A DNA stretch of 5,079 bases from Acidobacteriota bacterium. Its GTDB lineage: Bacteria; Acidobacteriota; Polarisedimenticolia; J045. The notes below the pieces were generated by a model. The model did not search any database. It was given only the letters and a program-made list of their open reading frames with translations, and had not been told where the DNA came from. The DNA lies in the NCBI GenBank assembly GCA_027001345.1, contig JALTMS010000297.1, positions 1 through 5,079 of the forward strand, read 5' to 3'. The position numbers were made by a program, and so were the translations under genes. This document shows positions 1 through 5,079 of this stretch, one piece after another. How positions within the stretch are numbered: the stretch's first letter is position 1; the number at the start of each line of letters is the position of its first letter.

Positions 1-930
1 GACCCGGCGTTCGACCGGCCGTCGCTGATCGATGACCACCAGGTTCGAGGTGATCGAGACCTCGCAGTGGGTGTAGGCCCAGAGCTGCGGGATCACCTCG
101 TCGCTGTACGAGCCGCGCCGCAGGTGAAGCACGATCTGCACCTGCTCGGCGGTGCGGTCCTCGATCGAGGCGACAGCGACCTTGTTCTTCTGAGCCGCCG
201 CTTCGATCGAGGCGATCAGCGACTCGGTGGTGGTGGAGAAGGGTACCTCTTCGATGATGATCTTCTTGCGGTCCCGGGTTGCTCGCAGCCGGGCGCGCAC
301 TCGCACCTTGCCTGCGCCGTCGTCGTAATCACTGAAATCGGCCAGGCCGCCCTGGGGAAAGTCGGGCAGGACGTCGAACGGCCGCTTCTCGAGGATCGCA
401 ATCTGGGCCTCGAGCAGCTCACCGAGGTTGTGCGGCAGAATGCGCGTCGACATACCCACCGCGATGCCTTCGGTACCGAGCATCAACAGTACGGGAATCT
501 TGGCCGGCAGGAAGAGCGGTTCCTTCTTGCGCCCGTCGTAAGAGGGCTTCCAGGTGGTCAGGTCGGGGTTGAACAGGGTTTCCCGGGCCAGAGGCGTCAG
601 TCGGCACTCGATATAGCGTGCCGCGGCCGCCGGATGACCGGTGAGGATGTTGCCGAAGTTGCCTTGCTTCTCAATGAAGTAGTCCTTGTTCGCCAGCACC
701 ACCAGGGCGTCGCCGATCGATGCGTCGCCGTGGGGGTGGAGCTTCATCGTCTCGCCGATCACGTTGGCCACCTTGTGGAAGCGGCCATCGTCCATCTCGT
801 GCAGAGTCTGGAGAATCCGCCGCTGGACCGGCTTGCAGCCGTCCCGCAGGTCGGGAATCGCACGATCGATGATGACGTAGCTCGCGTACTCGAGGAAGTT
901 GCTCCTCATCACGGGCTCGACGTAGTTCAT
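1..930 (-). CDS. parC: DNA topoisomerase IV subunit A (ParC/GyrA family), N-terminal 310 residues, C-terminus beyond window
   Basis: This is the breakage-reunion subunit of a type IIA topoisomerase. It makes the transient double-strand break through which ParE drives strand passage. The open frame gives 310 codons and runs off the window edge, so the rest of the tower and coiled-coil region and any C-terminal domain are unseen. Visible family signatures are RDGCKPVQRRIL at residues 29-40, HPHGD at 65-69, QGNFGN at 89-94, the catalytic Arg105-Tyr106 in ARYIECRL, the DNA-intercalating Ile156 in GIAVGM, and FPQGGLAD at 191-198. ATG at 930 is preceded by GAGAGG six bases upstream; a GTG one codon earlier is possible. 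The gene follows parE by 22 bases. The motif style (HPHGDASIGD, RILPHNL, PQGGLADFSDYDDG) resembles Bacteroidota/Chlamydia-type ParC more than E. coli ParC, judged from memory of those families. Residue 70, at the E. coli GyrA Ser83 position, is Ala. Many databases would call it 'DNA gyrase/topoisomerase IV subunit A'; ParC is inferred from the partner gene. Confidence 0.93.
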   Translation of the reverse strand, partial: MNYVEPVMRSNFLEYASYVIIDRAIPDLRDGCKPVQRRILQTLHEMDDGRFHKVANVIGETMKLHPHGDASIGDALVVLANKDYFIEKQGNFGNILTGHPAAAARYIECRLTPLARETLFNPDLTTWKPSYDGRKKEPLFLPAKIPVLLMLGTEGIAVGMSTRILPHNLGELLEAQIAILEKRPFDVLPDFPQGGLADFSDYDDGAGKVRVRARLRATRDRKKIIIEEVPFSTTTESLIASIEAAAQKNKVAVASIEDRTAEQVQIVLHLRRGSYSDEVIPQLWAYTHCEVSITSNLVVIDQRRPVERRV

Positions 931-936
931 CACTGG

Positions 937-942
937 CCTCTC
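937..942 (-). promoter_or_regulatory. Ribosome binding site of parC
   Basis: Minus-strand GAGAGG lies six bases upstream of ATG at 930, inside the 22-base gap after the parE stop. It supports the chosen start and independent translation of parC on a parE-parC message. Confidence 0.6.
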
Positions 943-952
943 GGGTGGCGGG

Positions 953-2761
953 TCATTCGACCTCGACGAGGTTCTGTTCGATGAAGCGACGGCGCTCGGG
1001 GGTGTTGCGGCCCATGAAGAATTCGAGGGCCTGGCCCACCTCGCTCATCGACTTGATGTCGATCTGGACCAGCCGGACATCGGAGCCGATGAATTGCTTG
1101 AACTCGGAGGGCGAGATCTCTCCCAGGCCCTTGAAGCGCGTCACCTCGGCGCCCTTCAGCGCGGCGCTGGCCTCGTCTCGTTCGGCTTCGGAGTAGCAAT
1201 ACCGCTGCTCTTTCTTGTTACGCACGCGGAACAGAGGCGTCTCGAGCAAGAAGAGATGCCCGCGCAGCACCAACTCTTCGAAGAATCGCAGGAAGAAGGT
1301 CATCAGCAGATTGCGGATGTGCATCCCGTCGACATCGGCGTCGGTGGCGATGACAACCATGTTGTAGCGCAGATCGTCGACACTGTCCTCGATGCCCAGG
1401 GCGCGCATGATGTTGTACAACTCTTCGTTCTTGTAGATCGCATCGCGCTTCAGGCCGTGACAGTTGAGGGGTTTGCCCTTGAGGGTGAAGATCGCCTGGG
1501 TATCGACGTTGCGGGCCTGGATCAACGATCCGCCCGCGGAGTCGCCCTCGGTGAGAAAGATCGTGCTCTCCTCGCCTCGAGGATCTCTGTCGCCGCGGTG
1601 GAACTTGCAGTCGATCAGTTTGGGAATCCGAATCGCTGTCTTGCGCGCCCGCTCCCTGGCCTGCTTCTTGATCGATGCCAGCTCCTTGCGCAGCCGCTCG
1701 TTGGCCTGCACCTTCTCCAGCAAGCGCTTGGCGGCCGGTTTGTTCTTGTGCAGCCAGATCAGCGCCGCTTCCCGCACCCGGCTGACGAGCCACGAACGGA
1801 TTTCGGTCGAGCCGAGCTTGTTCTTGGTCTGGCTCTCGAAAACCGGGTCTTGCAGCTTGATGGCGATCGCGCCGACGATGCCGTCGCGCACGTCCGGCCC
1901 GGTGTAAGACTTGCCGGCGAACTCGTTGATTGCCTTGAGCACCCCTTCGCGGAAGGCACTCAGGTGCGTCCCTCCGTCACTGGTGTACTGGCCATTGACG
2001 AAGGAAAAGTAATTCTCGCCGTAGTTGTTGGTGTGGGTGAAGGCGAATTCGCAGCGCTCGATCTGGACCCGCGCGATTTCGTAGAGCGGATCGACCCCGC
2101 CGAGTTCTTCGACCAGCAGATCCTTGAGCCCTTCCTTGCTCTTGAAGGTCTGGCCGTTGTAACGCAGGGTGAGGCCCGGATTGAGATAGGCGTAGTAGCG
2201 CAGCCGGTGGGCGATGAAGTCCTCGTTCCACTGGTAGTCACCGAAGATCTCCGGGTCGGGGGTGAAGCGGACCAGGGTGCCGTTCTTCTCTTTCCCGCGA
2301 CCCGACTTTTCGCTCTCCAGCTTGCCGCGTTCGAAGGTCGCCCTCTTGAAACGCCCCTCGCGCCAGGAGCAGACCTCGAAGCGCATCGAAAGAGCGTTGA
2401 CCGCCTTGGTGCCGATCCCGTTGAGGCCGACGGAGAACTGGAAGACGTCGTCGTTGTACTTGCCCCCGGTGTTGATCCGGGAGACGCAGTCGACCACCTT
2501 GCCCAGCGGGATGCCGCGGCCGTAGTCCCTGACCGTCAGAGTGTCGTCCTGACGAACGATCTCGATCTTGCGGCCCTCGCCCATGATGAACTCGTCGACG
2601 GCGTTGTCGATGACCTCCTTGAGCAGGATGTAGATGCCGTCACTGGGGTTCGAGCCGTCACCGACCCGCCCGATGTACATCCCGGAGCGCAGCCGGATGT
2701 GCTCGAGGGCGTCGAGGGTCTTGATCGTCTTCTCGTCGTAGACGACACGCTGTCTGGCCAC
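953..2761 (-). CDS. parE: DNA topoisomerase IV subunit B (ParE/GyrB family), complete, 602 aa
   Basis: This is the ATPase subunit of topoisomerase IV. It dimerises on ATP binding, captures the transported duplex, and contributes the TOPRIM metal site to the cleavage centre formed with ParC. The GHKL domain has the general-base Glu49 and Mg-binding Asn53 in KEVIDNAVDE, Asp79-x-Gly-x-Gly in RDYGRGIP, and the ATP lid GLNGIGTK at 112-119. The transducer has TSDGGTH (260-266) and the ATP-sensing Lys313 in QTKNKLG. TOPRIM has EGDSAGGS from Glu405, LKGKPLN at 427-433, and Asp474/Asp476/Asp478 in TDADVDG; RFKGLGEISP follows near residue 542. At 602 aa it lacks the TOPRIM insertion of E. coli GyrB and matches the short ParE of Chlamydia and Bacteroidota. 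GTG at 2761 is chosen because a GGAGA sits nine bases upstream and homology begins just after it; the frame stays open to 3082, but that extension overlaps the SDR gene antisense-style and shows no family motifs. GyrB is the alternative name, but the adjacent partner and short length favour ParE. Confidence 0.95.
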   Translation of the reverse strand: MARQRVVYDEKTIKTLDALEHIRLRSGMYIGRVGDGSNPSDGIYILLKEVIDNAVDEFIMGEGRKIEIVRQDDTLTVRDYGRGIPLGKVVDCVSRINTGGKYNDDVFQFSVGLNGIGTKAVNALSMRFEVCSWREGRFKRATFERGKLESEKSGRGKEKNGTLVRFTPDPEIFGDYQWNEDFIAHRLRYYAYLNPGLTLRYNGQTFKSKEGLKDLLVEELGGVDPLYEIARVQIERCEFAFTHTNNYGENYFSFVNGQYTSDGGTHLSAFREGVLKAINEFAGKSYTGPDVRDGIVGAIAIKLQDPVFESQTKNKLGSTEIRSWLVSRVREAALIWLHKNKPAAKRLLEKVQANERLRKELASIKKQARERARKTAIRIPKLIDCKFHRGDRDPRGEESTIFLTEGDSAGGSLIQARNVDTQAIFTLKGKPLNCHGLKRDAIYKNEELYNIMRALGIEDSVDDLRYNMVVIATDADVDGMHIRNLLMTFFLRFFEELVLRGHLFLLETPLFRVRNKKEQRYCYSEAERDEASAALKGAEVTRFKGLGEISPSEFKQFIGSDVRLVQIDIKSMSEVGQALEFFMGRNTPERRRFIEQNLVEVE

Positions 2762-2770
2762 GGATGCAAG

Positions 2771-2775
2771 TCTCC
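2771..2775 (-). promoter_or_regulatory. Ribosome binding site deciding the GTG start of parE
   Basis: Minus-strand GGAGA ends nine bases before GTG at 2761. No in-frame ATG is close by, so this site is the main evidence for a GTG start against a longer product. Confidence 0.5.
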
Positions 2776-2797
2776 ATCTGTCGTCGGGGTCGCCCGC

Positions 2798-2827
2798 TCC
2801 CTCCCGCACTTTGCTCAATCCCTCCCG
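2798..2827. repeat. Two direct copies of a 9-base motif, 21 bases apart, around the putative parE -10
   Basis: TCCCTCCCG (plus strand) occurs at 2798-2806 and again at 2819-2827, a spacing of 21 bases or two helical turns. The copies flank the proposed -10 hexamer of parE, one in the -35/-10 spacer and one near the expected transcription start. The geometry would suit an operator. The motif is low-complexity and C-rich, so chance is a real alternative. Confidence 0.35.
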
Positions 2828-2836
2828 TGTCGTCAA
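2808..2836 (-). promoter_or_regulatory. Candidate sigma-70-type promoter for parE-parC
   Basis: Minus-strand TTGACG (2831-2836, five of six consensus bases) is followed after exactly 17 bases by CAAAGT (2808-2813, three of six). Predicted start is near 2801, giving a leader of about 40 bases that includes the parE Shine-Dalgarno. The -10 is weak, so read-through from the SDR gene may also supply parE. Confidence 0.35.
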
Positions 2837-2847
2837 GGAGGGGGCGC

Positions 2848-3540
2848 CTACCAGGGGATCTCGGAGCCGTCGTAGGCGAACAAGCGCCCCGAGTGCCTCA
2901 GGTCGGCACCGGCGATCACGCGGCGCATCCCGGTGACACTCTGTTCGACATCCAGCGGCGCCCCCGGGCCACCCATGGAGGTGGCGACCCATCCCGGATG
3001 GAGGATCAGTACGGTGATGCCCTGCTCGCGCAGATCGTGGGCCAGGTTGACCGAGGCCATGTTCAGCGCCGTCTTGCTGCAACGATAGGCGTAGGAGCCT
3101 CCGCTGCTGTTGTCGTCGATGCTACCCATCTTGCTCGTGATGTTGACGATCCGAGGCGCCGGCGCGCGGGCGAGGGCCGGGGCGAAGGCCTCGGCCATCA
3201 TCACGGGGGCGAGGGAGTTGACGCGGAAGGCCTGCTCCCACGCCGGGTAATCGATCTGCCCCAGGGGATGGGAGGGGGGATAGATACCGGCATTGTTGAT
3301 CAGCAGGTCCAGCTCCACTTCCGCCAGCTCTCGCGCGAGGTCCGCGATCTGCTCCGGTGCCGCGAGATCGAGGGTGTGGAGACTGACCCGCCCGGCAGAT
3401 TCGGCGGCCAGGGCACGGAGGCTCTCGGCGGCGTCCGGCCGCCGGCATGCGGCCAGCACCTGCCAGCCCTCCGCCGCGTACTGACGGGCGAATTCGAGTC
3501 CCAGACCACGGTTGGCGCCGGTGAGCAATACGATCGACAT
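2848..3540 (-). CDS. Short-chain dehydrogenase/reductase, C-factor/sniffer-like, 230 aa
   Basis: This is a single-domain Rossmann-fold oxidoreductase of the classical SDR superfamily, expected to be cytosolic and to reduce a carbonyl or oxidise an alcohol with a nicotinamide cofactor; the substrate cannot be read from sequence. Visible are the dinucleotide loop TGANRGLG (7-14), Asp58 for adenine binding, NNAG (82-85), and the catalytic set Asn108, Ser140, Tyr152 and Lys156 (YRCSK). HPGWVATSMGG (181-191) and the C-terminal YDGSEIPW resemble, from memory of that family, the group that includes Myxococcus C-factor (CsgA) and Drosophila sniffer. Arg33-Arg34 after the second strand suggests NADP(H) preference (inference). 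The length is normal for the group. ATG at 3540 places the cofactor loop at the usual distance from the N-terminus, though there is no Shine-Dalgarno upstream. It is co-directional with parE 86 bases downstream and divergent from rarA; no functional link to either is evident. Confidence 0.9.
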   Translation of the reverse strand: MSIVLLTGANRGLGLEFARQYAAEGWQVLAACRRPDAAESLRALAAESAGRVSLHTLDLAAPEQIADLARELAEVELDLLINNAGIYPPSHPLGQIDYPAWEQAFRVNSLAPVMMAEAFAPALARAPAPRIVNITSKMGSIDDNSSGGSYAYRCSKTALNMASVNLAHDLREQGITVLILHPGWVATSMGGPGAPLDVEQSVTGMRRVIAGADLRHSGRLFAYDGSEIPW

Positions 3541-3546
3541 CGGTAC

Positions 3547-3552
3547 ATTGTA
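3547..3552 (-). promoter_or_regulatory. Candidate -10 element of the SDR gene, suggesting a leaderless transcript
   Basis: Minus-strand TACAAT (five of six bases of TATAAT) ends six bases before ATG at 3540, so transcription would start at or next to the start codon. The preceding bases hold no Shine-Dalgarno-like purine run, consistent with leaderless translation. No recognisable -35 was seen at 16-18 bases. Confidence 0.4.
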
Positions 3553-3617
3553 AGCGAGGTCAGTGGGTAGGGGGGACGGCTGGTTTTCGGCGATGCTCCT
3601 TCTCCGTGGGAGCGGGA

Positions 3618-3646
3618 CGGGACACCCCTCGAGAAGGGGTGTCCCG
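3618..3646. repeat. Perfect 12-bp inverted repeat with 5-base loop between divergent genes
   Basis: The arm CGGGACACCCCT (3618-3629) is exactly complementary to AGGGGTGTCCCG (3635-3646) around the loop CGAGA. No T-run follows on either strand, so it does not look like an intrinsic terminator. It sits upstream of both divergent promoters, its centre about 92 bases from the SDR start and 67 from the rarA start. It could be a repressor or activator site, a cruciform-forming element, or one copy of a dispersed REP-like palindrome; the sequence alone does not decide. Confidence 0.75.
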
Positions 3647-3667
3647 GAAAGTGGGTCGTCCCCCTGC

Positions 3668-3682
3668 CCCCGGCGTCCGGGG
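3668..3682. repeat. Short 6-bp GC hairpin just upstream of the rarA -10
   Basis: CCCCGG (3668-3673) pairs with CCGGGG (3677-3682) around a 3-base loop. It lies where the -35 region of rarA would be expected. Short GC inverted repeats are common in such DNA, so function is doubtful. Confidence 0.35.
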
Positions 3683-3686
3683 AGCG

Positions 3687-3692
3687 TATCCT
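3687..3692 (+). promoter_or_regulatory. Candidate -10 element of rarA, suggesting a leaderless transcript
   Basis: TATCCT ends six bases before ATG at 3699, the same spacing as on the opposite side of this divergent spacer. The nearest purine-rich run (GGGGAG, 3679-3684) is 14 bases from the ATG, too far for a normal Shine-Dalgarno. No -35 is recognisable. Confidence 0.35.
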
Positions 3693-3698
3693 GGGCTC

Positions 3699-5021
3699 AT
3701 GGGCTTGTTCGAGGCATCGACTTCCGCACCACTGGCCGAACGGATGCGGCCGCGGACCTTTGCCGAGATCGTCGGTCAGCGGCACCTGCTCGGGGAAGGG
3801 CGGGCTCTCCGGCGCCTGCTCGAAAGTGGCCGCCTCGGCTCGTCGTTGATCTTCTGGGGGCCTCCCGGCACGGGCAAGACCACCCTGGCTCGGGTTCTCG
3901 CCACCACGGTGGACGCCGAGTTCGTCAACTTCAGCGCGGTGACCAGCGGCGTCAAGGAAGTGCGTGCGCTGGTCGAGCAGGCCCGGCGGCGACAGGCTGC
4001 GGAGGGTCGTCGGACTTTGCTCTTCGTCGATGAGATCCACCGCTTCAACAAGGCCCAGCAGGACGCCTTCCTGCCCCACGTGGAGGACGGCACGATCCTG
4101 CTCGTGGGCGCCACCACCGAGAATCCGAGCTTCGAGATCAACACTGCCCTGCTCAGCCGCAGTCGGGTCTTCGATCTTCGTCCCCTGGCCGGCGAGGCGA
4201 TCGAGGCACTCCTCCGCCGGGCTCTCGACGATACGGAACGGGGGCTGGGGAAGCGGGGGCTCGAGGTGGACAGGGAGGTGCTCGGCGCCATCGCAGAGGC
4301 GGCGGACGGTGACGCCCGGGTGGCGCTGAACCTGCTCGAAATGCTCGCCGAGAGCAGCGACGAGGGAAGGCTGACGATACGGGACCTCGAAGATCTACTC
4401 ACCCGTCGCGCTCACCGCTACGACAAGGCCGGTGAGGAGCACTACAACCTGATCTCCGCACTGCACAAGTCGTTGCGAGATTCCGATCCCGACGCGGCGC
4501 TGTACTGGGCGGCGCGGATGCTCGACTCGGGAGAGGATCCGCTCTACCTGATGCGGCGCCTGCTGCGCTTCGCCAGCGAGGACGTGGGTAACGCCGACCC
4601 GCGGGCCCTGCAGGTGGCCGTGGCCGCGATGCAGGCGGTGCACTTGCTCGGCATGCCCGAGGGGGATACGGCCATCGCCCAGGCGGTGGTCTACCTGGCC
4701 ACGGCCTCCAAGAGCAATCGAGTCTACAAGGCCATCGGCGCCGCTCGCCGGGACGTGGAGCGGCTGCCCGATGCCCCGGTCCCCCTGCACCTGCGCAACG
4801 CCCCGACCCGCCTGATGAAGCAGATGGGATACGGCAAGGGCTACGCCTACGCCCACGACGACCCGGAGGCGGCCGCTCGGCAGAGCCACTTCCCCGAGGC
4901 GATCGGTCCGCGCCAGTACTACGAGCCCTCGGAGCACGGTTACGAATCGAGGATCCGCGCCTACCTCGAGTGGTGGCGCAGCCGGGGCAAGCAGAGTCGG
5001 GGAGAGGGCGAGCGGGATTGA
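3699..5021 (+). CDS. rarA: Replication-associated recombination protein A (RarA/MgsA, AAA+ ATPase), 440 aa
   Basis: This is a clamp-loader-related AAA+ ATPase acting at stalled replication forks; family members (E. coli RarA, eukaryotic WRNIP1/Mgs1) bind DNA ends and SSB and influence fork restart and recombination. The ATPase core shows Walker A GPPGTGKT (54-61), Walker B LLFVDEIH (107-114), sensor 1 around GATTENPS (137-144), the arginine-finger region SRSRVF (153-158) and sensor 2 GDAR with Arg207. The C-terminal tetramerisation domain has HKSLRDSDPDAALYW (256-270), EDVGNADP (294-301), YLATASKSN (332-340) and GYGKGYAYAHDD (377-388). Length is close to E. coli RarA (about 447 aa). The N-terminus starts directly at the ATPase region with no zinc finger. 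ATG at 3699 is chosen because family similarity begins immediately afterwards; the upstream in-frame GTG at 3606 would translate the palindrome and adds no recognisable family sequence. The gene is divergent from the SDR and has no visible terminator after it. Confidence 0.96.
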   Translation: MGLFEASTSAPLAERMRPRTFAEIVGQRHLLGEGRALRRLLESGRLGSSLIFWGPPGTGKTTLARVLATTVDAEFVNFSAVTSGVKEVRALVEQARRRQAAEGRRTLLFVDEIHRFNKAQQDAFLPHVEDGTILLVGATTENPSFEINTALLSRSRVFDLRPLAGEAIEALLRRALDDTERGLGKRGLEVDREVLGAIAEAADGDARVALNLLEMLAESSDEGRLTIRDLEDLLTRRAHRYDKAGEEHYNLISALHKSLRDSDPDAALYWAARMLDSGEDPLYLMRRLLRFASEDVGNADPRALQVAVAAMQAVHLLGMPEGDTAIAQAVVYLATASKSNRVYKAIGAARRDVERLPDAPVPLHLRNAPTRLMKQMGYGKGYAYAHDDPEAAARQSHFPEAIGPRQYYEPSEHGYESRIRAYLEWWRSRGKQSRGEGERD

Positions 5022-5059
5022 CCGGGGGGGCGATCCGGGAGAGAGTGATATCCGGTTGC

Positions 5060-5067
5060 GGAGGAGG
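5060..5067 (+). promoter_or_regulatory. Strong Shine-Dalgarno for a gene entering at the right edge
   Basis: GGAGGAGG is a near-perfect anti-16S match lying 39 bases after the rarA stop. It is well placed for GTG at 5072 (seven bases from GGAGG) and acceptable for a possible ATG beginning at 5078, whose third base is outside the window. Close spacing suggests co-transcription with rarA. The remaining bases of 5022-5079 show no hairpin resembling a terminator. Confidence 0.5.
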
Positions 5068-5071
5068 CCCC

Positions 5072-5079
5072 GTGAGGAT
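5072..5079 (+). CDS. Possible start of an unidentified downstream gene (two codons visible)
   Basis: GTG at 5072 follows the strong ribosome binding site, but only two full codons are inside the window, so the frame and product cannot be judged. The true start may instead be at 5078. Confidence 0.25.

Noticed and set aside
150..230. Clustered CGATCG palindromes and a repeated TCGATCGAGGCGA motif
   Set aside because: They fall inside parC codons for two similar peptide stretches (ASIEA and ASIED) and need no further explanation.
67..984. Plus-strand open frame of 305 codons opposite parC
   Set aside because: The parC reading carries catalytic and DNA-binding motifs along its length; the opposite frame has none and is a GC-driven shadow.
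2820..2842. Possible terminator after the SDR gene (6-bp stem CCCTCC/GGAGGG, 11-base loop)
   Set aside because: The stem is short, the loop long, and no T-run follows on the minus strand; the bases are better explained by the parE promoter and C-rich repeats.
1094..2875. Long plus-strand open frame of 593 codons opposite parE
   Set aside because: It is the antisense of a clearly conserved parE, shows no recognisable domain, and has low-complexity composition rich in Asp, Val, Leu and Gly; long antisense frames are expected in high-GC coding DNA.
2762..3082. Upstream in-frame extension of parE
   Set aside because: The extra residues overlap the SDR gene in another frame, resemble no GyrB/ParE sequence, and the GTG at 2761 has a suitable Shine-Dalgarno.
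2764..3570. Plus-strand open frame opposite the SDR gene
   Set aside because: The SDR reading has a full cofactor loop and catalytic set, while the opposite strand has no motif and no ribosome binding site.
1..5079. Search for a defence system, mobile element or novel operon
   Set aside because: All full-length genes belong to familiar families, codon use looks uniform by eye, and there are no transposase, integrase, CRISPR or toxin-antitoxin signatures.

Overview
This is a GC-rich bacterial window (by eye about two thirds G+C, with G/C-ending codons throughout) carrying mostly conserved DNA-topology and replication-maintenance genes. No rRNA, tRNA, CRISPR array or insertion sequence was seen. 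The type IIA topoisomerase pair resembles the short ParE/ParC subfamily familiar from Bacteroidota and Chlamydia, but the base composition argues against those phyla. An Acidobacteriota-, Myxococcota- or similar high-GC lineage is a reasonable guess, not a demonstrated assignment.

Layout. Positions 3540 down to 1 hold three genes on the minus strand: a short-chain dehydrogenase/reductase (3540-2848), then parE (2761-953, GTG start), then parC (930 to the window edge, C-terminal part missing). parE and parC are 22 bases apart and almost certainly co-transcribed. The SDR gene is 86 bases upstream of parE, and that gap holds its own plausible promoter and a 9-base direct repeat. On the plus strand, 3699-5021 encodes a complete RarA/MgsA-type AAA+ ATPase, divergent from the SDR. 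At the right edge a strong Shine-Dalgarno sequence suggests that another plus-strand gene begins at about 5072.

Regulatory structure. The 158-base divergent spacer (3541-3698) contains a perfect 12-bp inverted repeat with a 5-base loop, a smaller 6-bp hairpin, and a TANNNT hexamer ending exactly six bases before the start codon of each divergent gene. Neither gene has a well-placed Shine-Dalgarno. Together this suggests leaderless transcription of both the SDR and rarA, whereas parE, parC and the gene at the right edge have ordinary ribosome binding sites.

Function. ParE and ParC form the heterotetrameric topoisomerase IV that decatenates and relaxes DNA with ATP. RarA acts at stalled replication forks. 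The SDR is probably an unrelated NADP(H)-dependent oxidoreductase. I found no convincing undescribed system. The points most worth a second look are the paired leaderless promoters, the perfect palindrome between them, and an alanine at the quinolone-contact serine position of ParC.
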